DNA from: Mycolicibacterium boenickei
GTDB lineage: Bacteria; Actinomycetota; Actinomycetes; Mycobacteriales; Mycobacteriaceae
DNA length: 64,000 bases
Reading direction: 5' to 3'
Assembly: GCF_010731295.1 (NCBI RefSeq)
Contig: NZ_AP022579.1
Coordinates: 6,262,001-6,326,000 of the forward strand
The number at the start of each line of letters is the position of its first letter. Positions within the stretch are counted from its first letter, which is position 1. A program made the position numbers and the translations under genes. The notes beneath the pieces were generated by a model. The model saw only the letters and a list, made by a program, of their open reading frames with translations, made no database searches and was not told the DNA's origin. This document shows, piece after piece, positions 35,786 through 43,144 of this stretch.

Positions 35786-35840
35786 TAAGATACGTATCGT
35801 TCCCTATGGTGGAGATGCTAGCGCGGACGATTAAGATACG
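35786..35840. promoter_or_regulatory. TetR operator and leaderless promoter
   Basis: GATACGTATC at 35789-35798 is a perfect 10-bp palindrome inside TAAGATACG (35786-35794). The same TAAGATACG recurs at 35832-35840. In the second copy TAAGAT serves as a -10 box 7 nt before the GTG at 35845. A repressor binding both copies would block both divergent promoters. Confidence 0.55.
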
Positions 35841-35844
35841 CAAC

Positions 35845-36456
35845 GTGCCTAACCGAAGGGTGACCGCGGAGCCCGAGCCGGCAACACGTCGCCGGGACGA
35901 CGTGCTGATGTCGGCGATCCGCGATGCCACCTGGGCAGAGCTGACAGATCGCGGATACTCCGGCGTCACCTTCGAAGGCGTAGCCCGCCGCGCCAAGACC
36001 GGAAAGCCAGTCCTGTATCGCCGCTACAGTTCTCGGGCGCAGATGGTCACCGACGCCCTCCCGACCCTGCGCACCCCACCGGCCGAAGTGCCGTCCCAGA
36101 ATCTTCGTGACGACATCGTGGGCATGGTCCAGTCCCTGGTGAACCAGTGGCACGAAATCGGAATCGACACCTACCGCAGTCTCATCGCCGAATCCGACGA
36201 CGCCACGCTGGAGACTTTCCAGACGAAGGTGGCCGCGCAGACCGACCACACGATTCGCCGGGCACTGGACGCCGCACGCGAACGAGGCGAGATAGGGCCC
36301 GCTGAGATTTCGGACCGCGTGGCACTGAGCATTCTGGCACTCATGCGCAATGAATTGCTGTTCGCCCGCAACACGATCCAATCGAGCACCGTCGCCGAGC
36401 TGGTAGACGACATCTACCTGCCGGCGATCGACGCGGCATCCCGCAAGCAGTCGTAG
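35845..36456 (+). CDS. TetR-family regulator
   Basis: 203 aa. The helix-turn-helix is at residues ~20-65 (LMSAIRDATWAELTDRGYSGVTFEGVARRAKTGKPVLYRRYSSRAQMVTDAL), followed by a TetR C-terminal domain. In-frame ATGs at 35779, 35806 and 35815 exist, but I chose the GTG at 35845 because a TAAGAT box lies exactly 7 nt upstream, the leaderless spacing. It is divergent from the AhpD-like/metallo-beta-lactamase-fold operon and probably its repressor. Confidence 0.82.
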   Translation: MPNRRVTAEPEPATRRRDDVLMSAIRDATWAELTDRGYSGVTFEGVARRAKTGKPVLYRRYSSRAQMVTDALPTLRTPPAEVPSQNLRDDIVGMVQSLVNQWHEIGIDTYRSLIAESDDATLETFQTKVAAQTDHTIRRALDAARERGEIGPAEISDRVALSILALMRNELLFARNTIQSSTVAELVDDIYLPAIDAASRKQS

Positions 36457-36466
36457 AGTTCGCTGG

Positions 36467-37264
36467 TCAAGCGCGACGGACCGGGCTCAACAACCAGCGC
36501 GCGACAGCGTCGAGCAGGAATCCCAGCAGGCCGATCACGACGATGACCGCGACCACCTGGTCGTAGGCCAACTGGTCGCGAGCGTTCAGGATCTGATAGC
36601 CCAGACCCGAACGCACCCCGAGCATCTCGGCCGGCACAAGAACGATCCACGCGACACCGAGCGCCAGCCGGATCCCGGTCTGCACGTGGGTGCGAATCGC
36701 CGGCAGGACCACGGCGACCAGCAGCTCCCAGCGCGTCGCGTGAAATGAACGCGCCACGTTGAGCAGCCCCGGGTCCACGGCGCGCACCCCGGCCGCGGTG
36801 TTCAGCAGCACCGGCCAGACCGCGGCCACGGCGATGAGGAAGATCACCGGCTGATTGCCGATGCCGAACACCGCCAGCGCAATCGGTGTCCACGAAAGTG
36901 GCGAGATCATCCGCAGGAAGGCGATGATCGGCCCGCCCGCGCGTTCGGCGATGCCCGAAGACCCCATCAACAAACCCAGCGGCATCCCGATCACGGCCGC
37001 GACCGCCAGGCCGATCAACAACCGCCACAGGCTGACGCCGAGATCGCTGAGCAGCACACCGCGGTCGAGGAGCCCGGCCAGCGCCGGGAAGACGCGCTGC
37101 GGCGCGGTCTGACGCAACACCGATTCGGGTCCGCTGAGCACGGAGGTCGCGAACCACCACAGCACGACGGCGACCAGGATCGCGGTGACCGGTGGGGCGA
37201 GGCGCCCCCACCAGCTCGAAACATGTTCGGACGTCCGGGATTTTTGGGCGCTGACGACGGTCAT
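36467..37264 (-). CDS. ABC importer permease (nitrate/sulfonate/taurine type)
   Basis: 265 aa, six hydrophobic segments with the BPD_transp_1 pattern (LGVSLWRLLIGLAVAAVIGMPLGLLMG and, in the EAA loop region, AARSFHATRWELLVAVVLPAIRTHVQTGIRLALG). SsuC/TauC-like. Its ATG overlaps the stop of the binding-protein gene upstream. Last gene of the - strand operon that starts at 40665. Confidence 0.87.
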   Translation of the reverse strand: MTVVSAQKSRTSEHVSSWWGRLAPPVTAILVAVVLWWFATSVLSGPESVLRQTAPQRVFPALAGLLDRGVLLSDLGVSLWRLLIGLAVAAVIGMPLGLLMGSSGIAERAGGPIIAFLRMISPLSWTPIALAVFGIGNQPVIFLIAVAAVWPVLLNTAAGVRAVDPGLLNVARSFHATRWELLVAVVLPAIRTHVQTGIRLALGVAWIVLVPAEMLGVRSGLGYQILNARDQLAYDQVVAVIVVIGLLGFLLDAVARWLLSPVRRA

Positions 37265-38427
37265 AGCGGTTGCACCTGTTCGGTTCGGGTGAGGTCGGCG
37301 GTCAATCCGAAGGCGCCGGGGCCGCCGTGATCCATGAGGGATCGTCGGACGAACCGGTCCTCCACGAGATCGGTGTGCACCACATCGGGGTCGAGCCGGT
37401 CCAGGAACCGGCGGTCGCCGTCGACGATGGTGTCGTGCATCGCCTCGGCGAGGCGGCGGGTGAAGCTCGGATAAGGGAACGGCTGGAACCCGAGGCGCTG
37501 TGGCTGCCAATCTGGATGTGCCGGTGGATAGGGCGGTTTGGGGTAGGTCAGTGCCAGCGCGATCGCCGGTGTCGGCTGGGGTAGATACTTGCCGCCGGTC
37601 AGCGCGGCCGCCGCGGCCGCGCGGTCGGCGTCGATACGCTGCTGCGCTCCTACCACGGCATCGGCGACAGCCTGGACGGCCTGCGGACGGCTCGCGATGA
37701 CATCGTCCCGGGTGACCAGAGCGCAGCAGGCGTGATCGCGCCAGACGTCGCCGAGGAAGGTGTGGATATGGCCGATCTTCTTGATCTGCGCGACGGCGTT
37801 GAACGGGTCGGCCACCACGTATCCGCCCAGCGTGCCGTTGGCCAGGGCGGGCACCATGTCCGATGGGCTCATCACGATGAGTTCCACGGTCCGGTCGGCA
37901 CGGGAAGCACTGCGCCGCAATACCGGTCGCAGGCCATGGGCCCGGAGTAGTTGCTGTAACACGATGTTGTGGATCGACCACCAGAACGGGATGGCCACCT
38001 GAGTGCCGGCCAGATCGCTCAGCTCCCGGATGTGCGGCGCCACCGTCAGCGCTGATCCGTTGGTGTGGTTCCAGCCCAGCACGCGGACCCCGGCGCCCAG
38101 GGTGTAGCGCAACTGGACTGCCATCGGCATCAGCAGGTGTACGACGTCGACCTGCCGCGTGATGAATGCCTCGGCCAGCGCGGCCCAGCTGCGAAACAAC
38201 ACCGGCCGCGCCGAACTCACCGCCCCGGCGGGGTACAGCCCGGCACTGTGAGCTATCAACAGCGGTGCGGCATCGGTGATGGGCAGATAGCCCACCCGCA
38301 ACGCACCCTCGGCGCCCGGTGCACTGCTCACCGCGCTGTGCGCCAGCCCGCCGAGGCCGAAGAGTCCACCGGCAGCGGTCAATCCGGCCGCGCCGGCCAG
38401 CAGGGAGCGCCTGGTCAGTACCGTCAC
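37261..38427 (-). CDS. ABC importer substrate-binding protein, Tat-exported
   Basis: 388 aa. It starts with a twin-arginine signal (TRRSLLAGAAGLTAAGGLFGLGGLAHSA) and continues as an NrtA/SsuA-type binding protein (RVGYLPITDAAPLLIAHSAGLY, VDVVHLLMPMAVQLRYTLG). A pair of cysteines sits in RDHACCALV. Ligand unknown: nitrate, sulfonate, thiamine-precursor and aromatic-acid binders share the fold. Start and stop overlap the neighbouring genes of the importer operon. Confidence 0.87.
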   Translation of the reverse strand: MTVLTRRSLLAGAAGLTAAGGLFGLGGLAHSAVSSAPGAEGALRVGYLPITDAAPLLIAHSAGLYPAGAVSSARPVLFRSWAALAEAFITRQVDVVHLLMPMAVQLRYTLGAGVRVLGWNHTNGSALTVAPHIRELSDLAGTQVAIPFWWSIHNIVLQQLLRAHGLRPVLRRSASRADRTVELIVMSPSDMVPALANGTLGGYVVADPFNAVAQIKKIGHIHTFLGDVWRDHACCALVTRDDVIASRPQAVQAVADAVVGAQQRIDADRAAAAAALTGGKYLPQPTPAIALALTYPKPPYPPAHPDWQPQRLGFQPFPYPSFTRRLAEAMHDTIVDGDRRFLDRLDPDVVHTDLVEDRFVRRSLMDHGGPGAFGLTADLTRTEQVQPL

Positions 38428-39140
38428 GGCACCTCCACCGCGGCATCGACGCGGTACTGGGCGAGAATCTCACCACGCGTGGGGGTTCCATCACTGCCGA
38501 CCGTCCAGTCAGCGCTGATCCGGCCGGCGTCGAGCAGCACGATGCGCTGCGCCAGCGACAACGCCTCGTCGACATCGTGGGTGACGAGCACCACGGTGAC
38601 GTCCAGTGCCCGTGCCAGCTCCCGGAGCCAGCCGACCAGATCGGTACGGGTGGCCGGATCCAGCGCGCTGAACGGTTCGTCGAGGAGCAGCAGCTGCGGG
38701 CGGGTGGCGACGGCACGCAGGATCGCCACCCGTTGGGCCTGGCCACCCGACAACTCGTCGGGGTACCGGGCGGCCAGGTGGTCCAATCCGAACCTGGTGA
38801 TGAGCTTCGCGGCATCGTCGGCGTCGAACCCGCTCCGTTGCGCGGTGAACCGGCGCGCGAAGGCCACGTTGTCCGCGACGGTCAGCCACGGCATCAGCAG
38901 TGGCTGTTGGAAAACCACCCCGGTACGGGGCCGACCACCGTCGCCTGACCAGGTCAATGTGCCGGAGCTCAGGTCGTCCAGCCCGGCGCAGATCCGCAGC
39001 AAGGTCGACTTGCCGCTGCCACTGGGACCCAGCACCGCGAGAAATTCGCCCGTGCGGATCTGCAGATCGATGCCGGTGAGAGCCGGTGTCGCACCGAAAT
39101 GCTTGCCGCCGTCGGCTATTCGTAGCGCGTGAGTTCCCAC
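38424..39140 (-). CDS. ABC importer ATPase (nitrate/sulfonate type)
   Basis: 238 aa. Walker A is GPSGSGKS, signature LSGGQAQR, Walker B LLLLDEPFSALD, and the switch His is in VTHDVDEAL. The frame is open far upstream but homology begins at VGTHALRIADGG, so I use the GTG at 39138-39140, which overlaps the end of the flavoenzyme gene by 25 bp. SsuB/TauB-like; couples with the permease at 36467. Confidence 0.9.
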   Translation of the reverse strand: MGTHALRIADGGKHFGATPALTGIDLQIRTGEFLAVLGPSGSGKSTLLRICAGLDDLSSGTLTWSGDGGRPRTGVVFQQPLLMPWLTVADNVAFARRFTAQRSGFDADDAAKLITRFGLDHLAARYPDELSGGQAQRVAILRAVATRPQLLLLDEPFSALDPATRTDLVGWLRELARALDVTVVLVTHDVDEALSLAQRIVLLDAGRISADWTVGSDGTPTRGEILAQYRVDAAVEVP

Positions 39141-40138
39141 CGCAGTTGTCCTTCCGAAGGTGATTGCACGGGTAGGAAGGCGGTTTCCCGGAACCGCCGG
39201 TTGGCGGCACTTCCCAGGGTGTAGCCGGCACCGCCGGTCAGCGAGAGCTCCAGGCGGGTGCCGTCGACAGCCACCCGCGCGGCATCCAGCCGCAGCCGGA
39301 TCAGGTCGGGCACTTTCGCCGCAGCGGGGTCCGCGGCCCAGCGATACAGCCGCGAGCTGACGTCGTCGGCACGGGCAACCGCGTCTTCGAGTTCGCCGCC
39401 GAATCGGGCCAGCGGGCCGGTGTGCGCCTCGGTGGCCGCGGTCAGCGCCGCTCGTGTGACGCCGGCGCAGAACGCGGTCTGCAACAACAGGAACGCGGGC
39501 CGGATCCCGGCGATGAACCCATCGAGGTCGTTGGTGAGCACGTGATGTGCCGGCACCCGGACCCGCTCCAGGCGCAATGAGGTGGACGCGGTGGCCCCGA
39601 GCGCCGTGAGTGCGGGAGCGGGGTCGACGGTCACACCGTCGGCACTGGCATCCGCCGCGACGACCAGCGTCCGCTCCCCGACGCGGACCGGCATCACGAT
39701 CAGGGCATCGGGAAACACGTTGGAGGCCCAGCGAATCGGTCCGCTGACGATCAGGTCTGCGCCGGCGGTGTCGCCGGTGATCGGTACCGGACCGAGACCG
39801 GCGACCTGCTTGAGCCCGGCGGCCATGGCAGTGACGCCAATCCGCTGTGCTGCGGCCAGGCTGCCGACCTGCTCGCCGAACCCGCCTCCGGGCGCCGCGC
39901 TGAGGTACCGGATGGTCATGTGGTGTGCCCACGCGGAGAAGCCGACGGCCAGGCTGTTGGCCGACACCTCGTCGATGACGCGAACCATGTCGGAGAGCTC
40001 GAGGTCGAGCAGCCCAGCGCGGCCGAGTTCGGCCAGGTCGGTACGGACATCGGTGCGCTGCTCATCGAGATCGGCGGCGCGGGCGGCGACGGTGTGCGCC
40101 ACCCGGTCCAGTGCGGATTCCGCGAGCGCGGCGGTCAC
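39116..40138 (-). CDS. Acyl-CoA-dehydrogenase-like flavin-dependent enzyme (DszC/SfnC type)
   Basis: 340 aa. The overall shape is that of acyl-CoA dehydrogenases (helical N-terminus, central barrel with GPIRWASNVFPDALIVMPVRVGERTLVV, helical C-terminus with GGAGYTLGSAANRRFRETAF), but the canonical catalytic glutamate segment is missing, as in flavin-dependent monooxygenases such as DszC. In an importer operon of the sulfonate type, a desulfurising or dehalogenating monooxygenase is plausible. The GTG at 40136-40138 overlaps the stop of the DUF4242 gene. Confidence 0.75.
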   Translation of the reverse strand: MTAALAESALDRVAHTVAARAADLDEQRTDVRTDLAELGRAGLLDLELSDMVRVIDEVSANSLAVGFSAWAHHMTIRYLSAAPGGGFGEQVGSLAAAQRIGVTAMAAGLKQVAGLGPVPITGDTAGADLIVSGPIRWASNVFPDALIVMPVRVGERTLVVAADASADGVTVDPAPALTALGATASTSLRLERVRVPAHHVLTNDLDGFIAGIRPAFLLLQTAFCAGVTRAALTAATEAHTGPLARFGGELEDAVARADDVSSRLYRWAADPAAAKVPDLIRLRLDAARVAVDGTRLELSLTGGAGYTLGSAANRRFRETAFLPVQSPSEGQLRWELTRYE

Positions 40139-40665
40139 GGGAGCGGCCCGTCCAATCCGTGCAGGCGGTCGATCGGGGTGCTCACCGCGTCGCGGGCCCG
40201 GCGCACTGCAGCCTCGTCGGGCGCATCGTAGAAACACAGGCACTTGTCCATGTCCTCACGGACGTAGGTGCGCAGGAACTGGACCTCGGGCACATCGGCG
40301 TATTTGGGGGCGTTGGCCTTCTTGCGGGCCAGGTAGGACTCCATGTCCAGGTCGGCCGGCAGGTCCCACTCGACCAGGTAACCGGCTTGTGGCCGGGTTG
40401 CTTTGAGAACCGACAGGTCCGCGCCGACAAGCCGAACCTGATGCGGGCCCGAGATGGTCGCGGCCGCCAGCTGGGTGGCGTCGAGAGCGGTCGCATCCTG
40501 TCCGAATTCGGCGATCGCAAAGATTCGCCGGCTCTGCGCGGTGACCTGAGCTTCGATCAGTTCGCCACCGCCGCCTGCGATCTCGGCGTCGAGCGCCTTG
40601 AGCAGCTGTCCTGCCGCGGCGGCATCGGTGGAGTCGGGGGTGATTTCGTAGAGGTACAGAGTCAC
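40135..40665 (-). CDS. DUF4242-like protein, probably two tandem domains
   Basis: 176 aa. The second half (VEWDLPADLDMESYLARKKANAPKYADVPEVQFLRTYVREDMDKCLCFYDAPDEAAVRRA) is a DUF4242 ferredoxin-like domain of the SCO4226 type, a family with a reported nickel-binding member. The first half (LYLYEITPDS ... RIFAIAEF) looks like a diverged repeat. No catalytic site is recognisable. First gene of the importer operon; starts with GTG at 40663-40665 and faces a TetR regulator across a strong palindrome. Confidence 0.75.
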   Translation of the reverse strand: MTLYLYEITPDSTDAAAAGQLLKALDAEIAGGGGELIEAQVTAQSRRIFAIAEFGQDATALDATQLAAATISGPHQVRLVGADLSVLKATRPQAGYLVEWDLPADLDMESYLARKKANAPKYADVPEVQFLRTYVREDMDKCLCFYDAPDEAAVRRARDAVSTPIDRLHGLDGPLP

Positions 40666-40709
40666 GTGGCAATCCTCGGCATCGCAGGGACGGAACGGCA
40701 CCGACATTC

Positions 40710-40735
40710 GCATAGACAGACAGGTCTGTCTATGC
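40710..40735. promoter_or_regulatory. Strong TetR operator palindrome
   Basis: GCATAGACAGAC-AG-GTCTGTCTATGC is a perfect inverted repeat with 12-bp arms and a 2-bp centre, midway between the divergent DUF4242 and TetR genes. It is of the TAGACAG/CTGTCTA type common for TetR repressors. Confidence 0.75.
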
Positions 40736-40760
40736 CTCGGTGCGGGCTACGCTGACTGGC

Positions 40761-41360
40761 ATGAGCACGCCCCAGACCGCTACCGCGCCCAAGCCTGCGC
40801 CGAGCGCAGACACCCTCCCGCCGGCTCAGCGACTGCTCAATACCGCAGCAGAACTGTTCGCCGGCCAGGGCATTCGCGCCGTCGGCATCGACCAGATCCT
40901 GCGCGTGGCGGGGGTCGCCAAGGCGAGCCTCTACAGCACCTACGGCTCCAAAGACGCGTTGGTGATCGCCTACCTCACCGATTTGGATCACGCTGATCGC
41001 AACCGCTGGGAGCAGGCGGTCGCCGGAGTCGATGATCCGGTGCGGCGCATCCTGACCTTTTTCGACCTCGCCTCACGCTCGGCGACCCGGCGCGACTACC
41101 GCGGCTGCCTGTACGCCAACGCCGCCACCGAATACCCCGGCGTAGAGCTCGAACCGGTACAGGCACACCGCGAATGGCTGCGGGCCACGCTGACCGCCCT
41201 ACTGAAACAGGCCGGCGTCGACTCCCCCACGGCACTGGCCCGCAACATCCAATTGCTTTACGATGGCGCCCTGCTCGGTTCCAAGCTGGAGCGCTCCACC
41301 AAGCCGATCGCGGCCGCGCGCGCACTGACCGAGGAACTGATCACGCTGAGGCAACGCTGA
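40761..41360 (+). CDS. TetR-family regulator of the importer operon
   Basis: 199 aa. Helix-turn-helix LLNTAAELFAGQGIRAVGIDQILRVAGVAKASLYSTYGSKDALVIAYL, then a C-terminal domain with RRDYRGCLYANAATEYPG, typical of the TetR subgroup that controls flavin- or quinone-related genes. The ATG at 40761 follows the palindrome at 40710-40735 by 25 bp. It is divergent from the DUF4242-flavoenzyme-ABC operon and is its likely repressor. Confidence 0.87.
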   Translation: MSTPQTATAPKPAPSADTLPPAQRLLNTAAELFAGQGIRAVGIDQILRVAGVAKASLYSTYGSKDALVIAYLTDLDHADRNRWEQAVAGVDDPVRRILTFFDLASRSATRRDYRGCLYANAATEYPGVELEPVQAHREWLRATLTALLKQAGVDSPTALARNIQLLYDGALLGSKLERSTKPIAAARALTEELITLRQR

Positions 41361-41491
41361 CGCGTTCGCAGTTCGCCCGCGGGCGCACTCCCACACCGGC
41401 CACGCGCCCTGCTCGACGAGCAAGAATTGCCCACGCAGATGCGGCCTGCCGGGAGTAGCCTCAGCTCACCGAGCGAACCCAGGGGGCGATC

Positions 41492-41944
41492 ATGAGCCAG
41501 GCCGACGAAAACCATCTGCCGGCGGTCCCACCACAGCCGACACCACAACCACCGCCGATGTTGCAGCCCGAACTGAGCCCGCCGCCCGGCTACTTCGCCG
41601 CCGGCCCACACCCCTACCCATACCCGGGGACAGCCCCAGTCCAGGTCAACATGTACGCGCCTGCCATGCCGACGAAGAACCCCGGGTTGGCTGCGCTGCT
41701 GGCCGGACTGTTCGGCTGCCTGGGCATGCTCTACGCGACCGTCCCGGGCGCCTTCATCATGTTCGGCATCAATGTCCTGTTGTTCTTGATCGGGTTCTTC
41801 ACCCTCGGCGTCACGTGGTTCCTCTGGTTCTTCACCTGGATCGGCGGCATGGTCTGGGCCTACTGGGCCGCAGATCAACACAACAAGAAGCTGCTGCCAC
41901 CCTCGCCGTACACACATCAGTACCCGCCAACCGCGCCTTACTGA
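41492..41944 (+). CDS. Proline-rich small membrane protein (TM2-like)
   Basis: 150 aa. The first ~60 residues are proline- and tyrosine-rich (PPAVPPQPTPQPPP, GPHPYPYPGTAP), followed by a membrane domain of two to three helices (NPGLAALLAGLFGCLGMLYATVPGAFIMFGINVLLFLIGFFTLGVTWFLWFFTWIGGMVWAYWAADQHN) and another short proline-rich tail. The layout is common for small actinobacterial membrane proteins of unknown role. Stand-alone gene with a G-rich site before the ATG at 41492; nothing ties it to its neighbours. Confidence 0.78.
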   Translation: MSQADENHLPAVPPQPTPQPPPMLQPELSPPPGYFAAGPHPYPYPGTAPVQVNMYAPAMPTKNPGLAALLAGLFGCLGMLYATVPGAFIMFGINVLLFLIGFFTLGVTWFLWFFTWIGGMVWAYWAADQHNKKLLPPSPYTHQYPPTAPY

Positions 41945-42003
41945 CCACTCTGCGTTGCATCTCGACGATCGGCGGGGTCCGGCCTGCCGTCAACACCGCC
42001 GCT

Positions 42004-42031
42004 CCCAACCAACTGGTTGGGTTGCTACACT
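42004..42031. promoter_or_regulatory. Palindromic operator over a leaderless promoter
   Basis: CCCAACCA-AC-TGGTTGGG at 42004-42021 is an exact inverted repeat, and TACACT at 42026-42031 lies six bases before the ATG at 42038. The palindrome sits where the -35 region would be. The repressor is not adjacent. Confidence 0.55.
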
Positions 42032-42037
42032 CCTGCG

Positions 42038-43078
42038 ATGCGCACTGGCATCTTCCTGAGTTATGCCGGCGGCTTCAAAGAAGCCGCCGACCAAGTCGTC
42101 GAACTGGAGAAGGTGGGCATCGACATCGCCCTGGTCGCCGAGGCGTACTCCTACGACGCGATCAGCCAGCTCGGATACCTGGCCGCCAAGACCACCACCA
42201 TGGAGCTCGGCACCGGCGTCGTCCCGATCTACACCCGCACGCCGGCCCTGATGGCGATGAGCGCGGCCGGCGTGGACTACGTGTCCGACGGCCGGTTCCG
42301 CCTCGGTATCGGCACCTCGGGCCCGCAGGTGATGGAGGGCTTCCACGGCGTGCCGTTCGACGCTCCCCTGGGCCGCACCCGCGAGGTGGTCGAGATCTGT
42401 CGCAAGGTGTGGCGCCGCGAGAACCTGGATTACGACGGCAAGTACTACCAGCTGCCGCTGCCCGCCGACCGGGGAACCGGGCTGGGCAAATCGCTGCACC
42501 TGATCAATCACCCTGTCCGTGAGCGCATTCCGATCACGATCGCTGCTCTGGGACCGAAGAACGTCGAGCTGACCGCGGAGATCGCCGAGGGCTGGCAACC
42601 GGTGTTCTACCTCCCGGAGAAGGCCGATGACGTATGGGGCGACGCCCTGCGGGCCGGGGCGGCCAAGCGCGATCCGGAGCTGGGACCGCTGGATGTCATG
42701 GTCAGCGCCAGCCTGGCCATCGGCGACGATGTCGACGACCGACTCGCCTGGGCGAAACCTCAACTGGCGCTCTACATCGGTGGCATGGGCGCCCGGGGCC
42801 AGAACTTCTACCACAAGCTGGCCAGCCGGTACGGCTACGGCGAGGTGGCCGATCACATCCAGGACCTGTTCCTCGCCGGCAAGAAGGCCGAAGCCATTGC
42901 CGCCGTGCCCGACGACCTGGTGCGCAACGTGTCGCTGGTCGGGCCCAAGGGATTCGTCAAGGAACGCCTGGCCGCCTACGCCGAGGCCGGGGTGACCACG
43001 ATGCTGGTGCACCCGCTGGCCACCGACACCGCCGAGACCGTGAAGTTCTGCGAGGAGCTCGTCTCCCTCACCCGCTAG
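42038..43078 (+). CDS. LLM-class F420-dependent oxidoreductase (Rv3520c-type)
   Basis: 346 aa luciferase-like TIM barrel. The sequence MRTGIFLSYAGGFKEAADQVVELEK, ISQLGYLAAKT, LGTGVVPIYTRTPALMAM, DGRFRLGIGTSGPQVMEGFHG and LPEKADDVWG matches the F420 family that I associate with Rv3520c. It would reduce or oxidise an unknown substrate with coenzyme F420. The ATG at 42038 is six bases after TACACT, so it is probably leaderless. Stand-alone gene. Confidence 0.85.
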   Translation: MRTGIFLSYAGGFKEAADQVVELEKVGIDIALVAEAYSYDAISQLGYLAAKTTTMELGTGVVPIYTRTPALMAMSAAGVDYVSDGRFRLGIGTSGPQVMEGFHGVPFDAPLGRTREVVEICRKVWRRENLDYDGKYYQLPLPADRGTGLGKSLHLINHPVRERIPITIAALGPKNVELTAEIAEGWQPVFYLPEKADDVWGDALRAGAAKRDPELGPLDVMVSASLAIGDDVDDRLAWAKPQLALYIGGMGARGQNFYHKLASRYGYGEVADHIQDLFLAGKKAEAIAAVPDDLVRNVSLVGPKGFVKERLAAYAEAGVTTMLVHPLATDTAETVKFCEELVSLTR

Positions 43079-43144
43079 GCACCCGTCCCCGGGTCCTGCC
43101 CAGAATCCGCCCCATCACCCGCTGACGGTTCCTAAGCTGCAACG

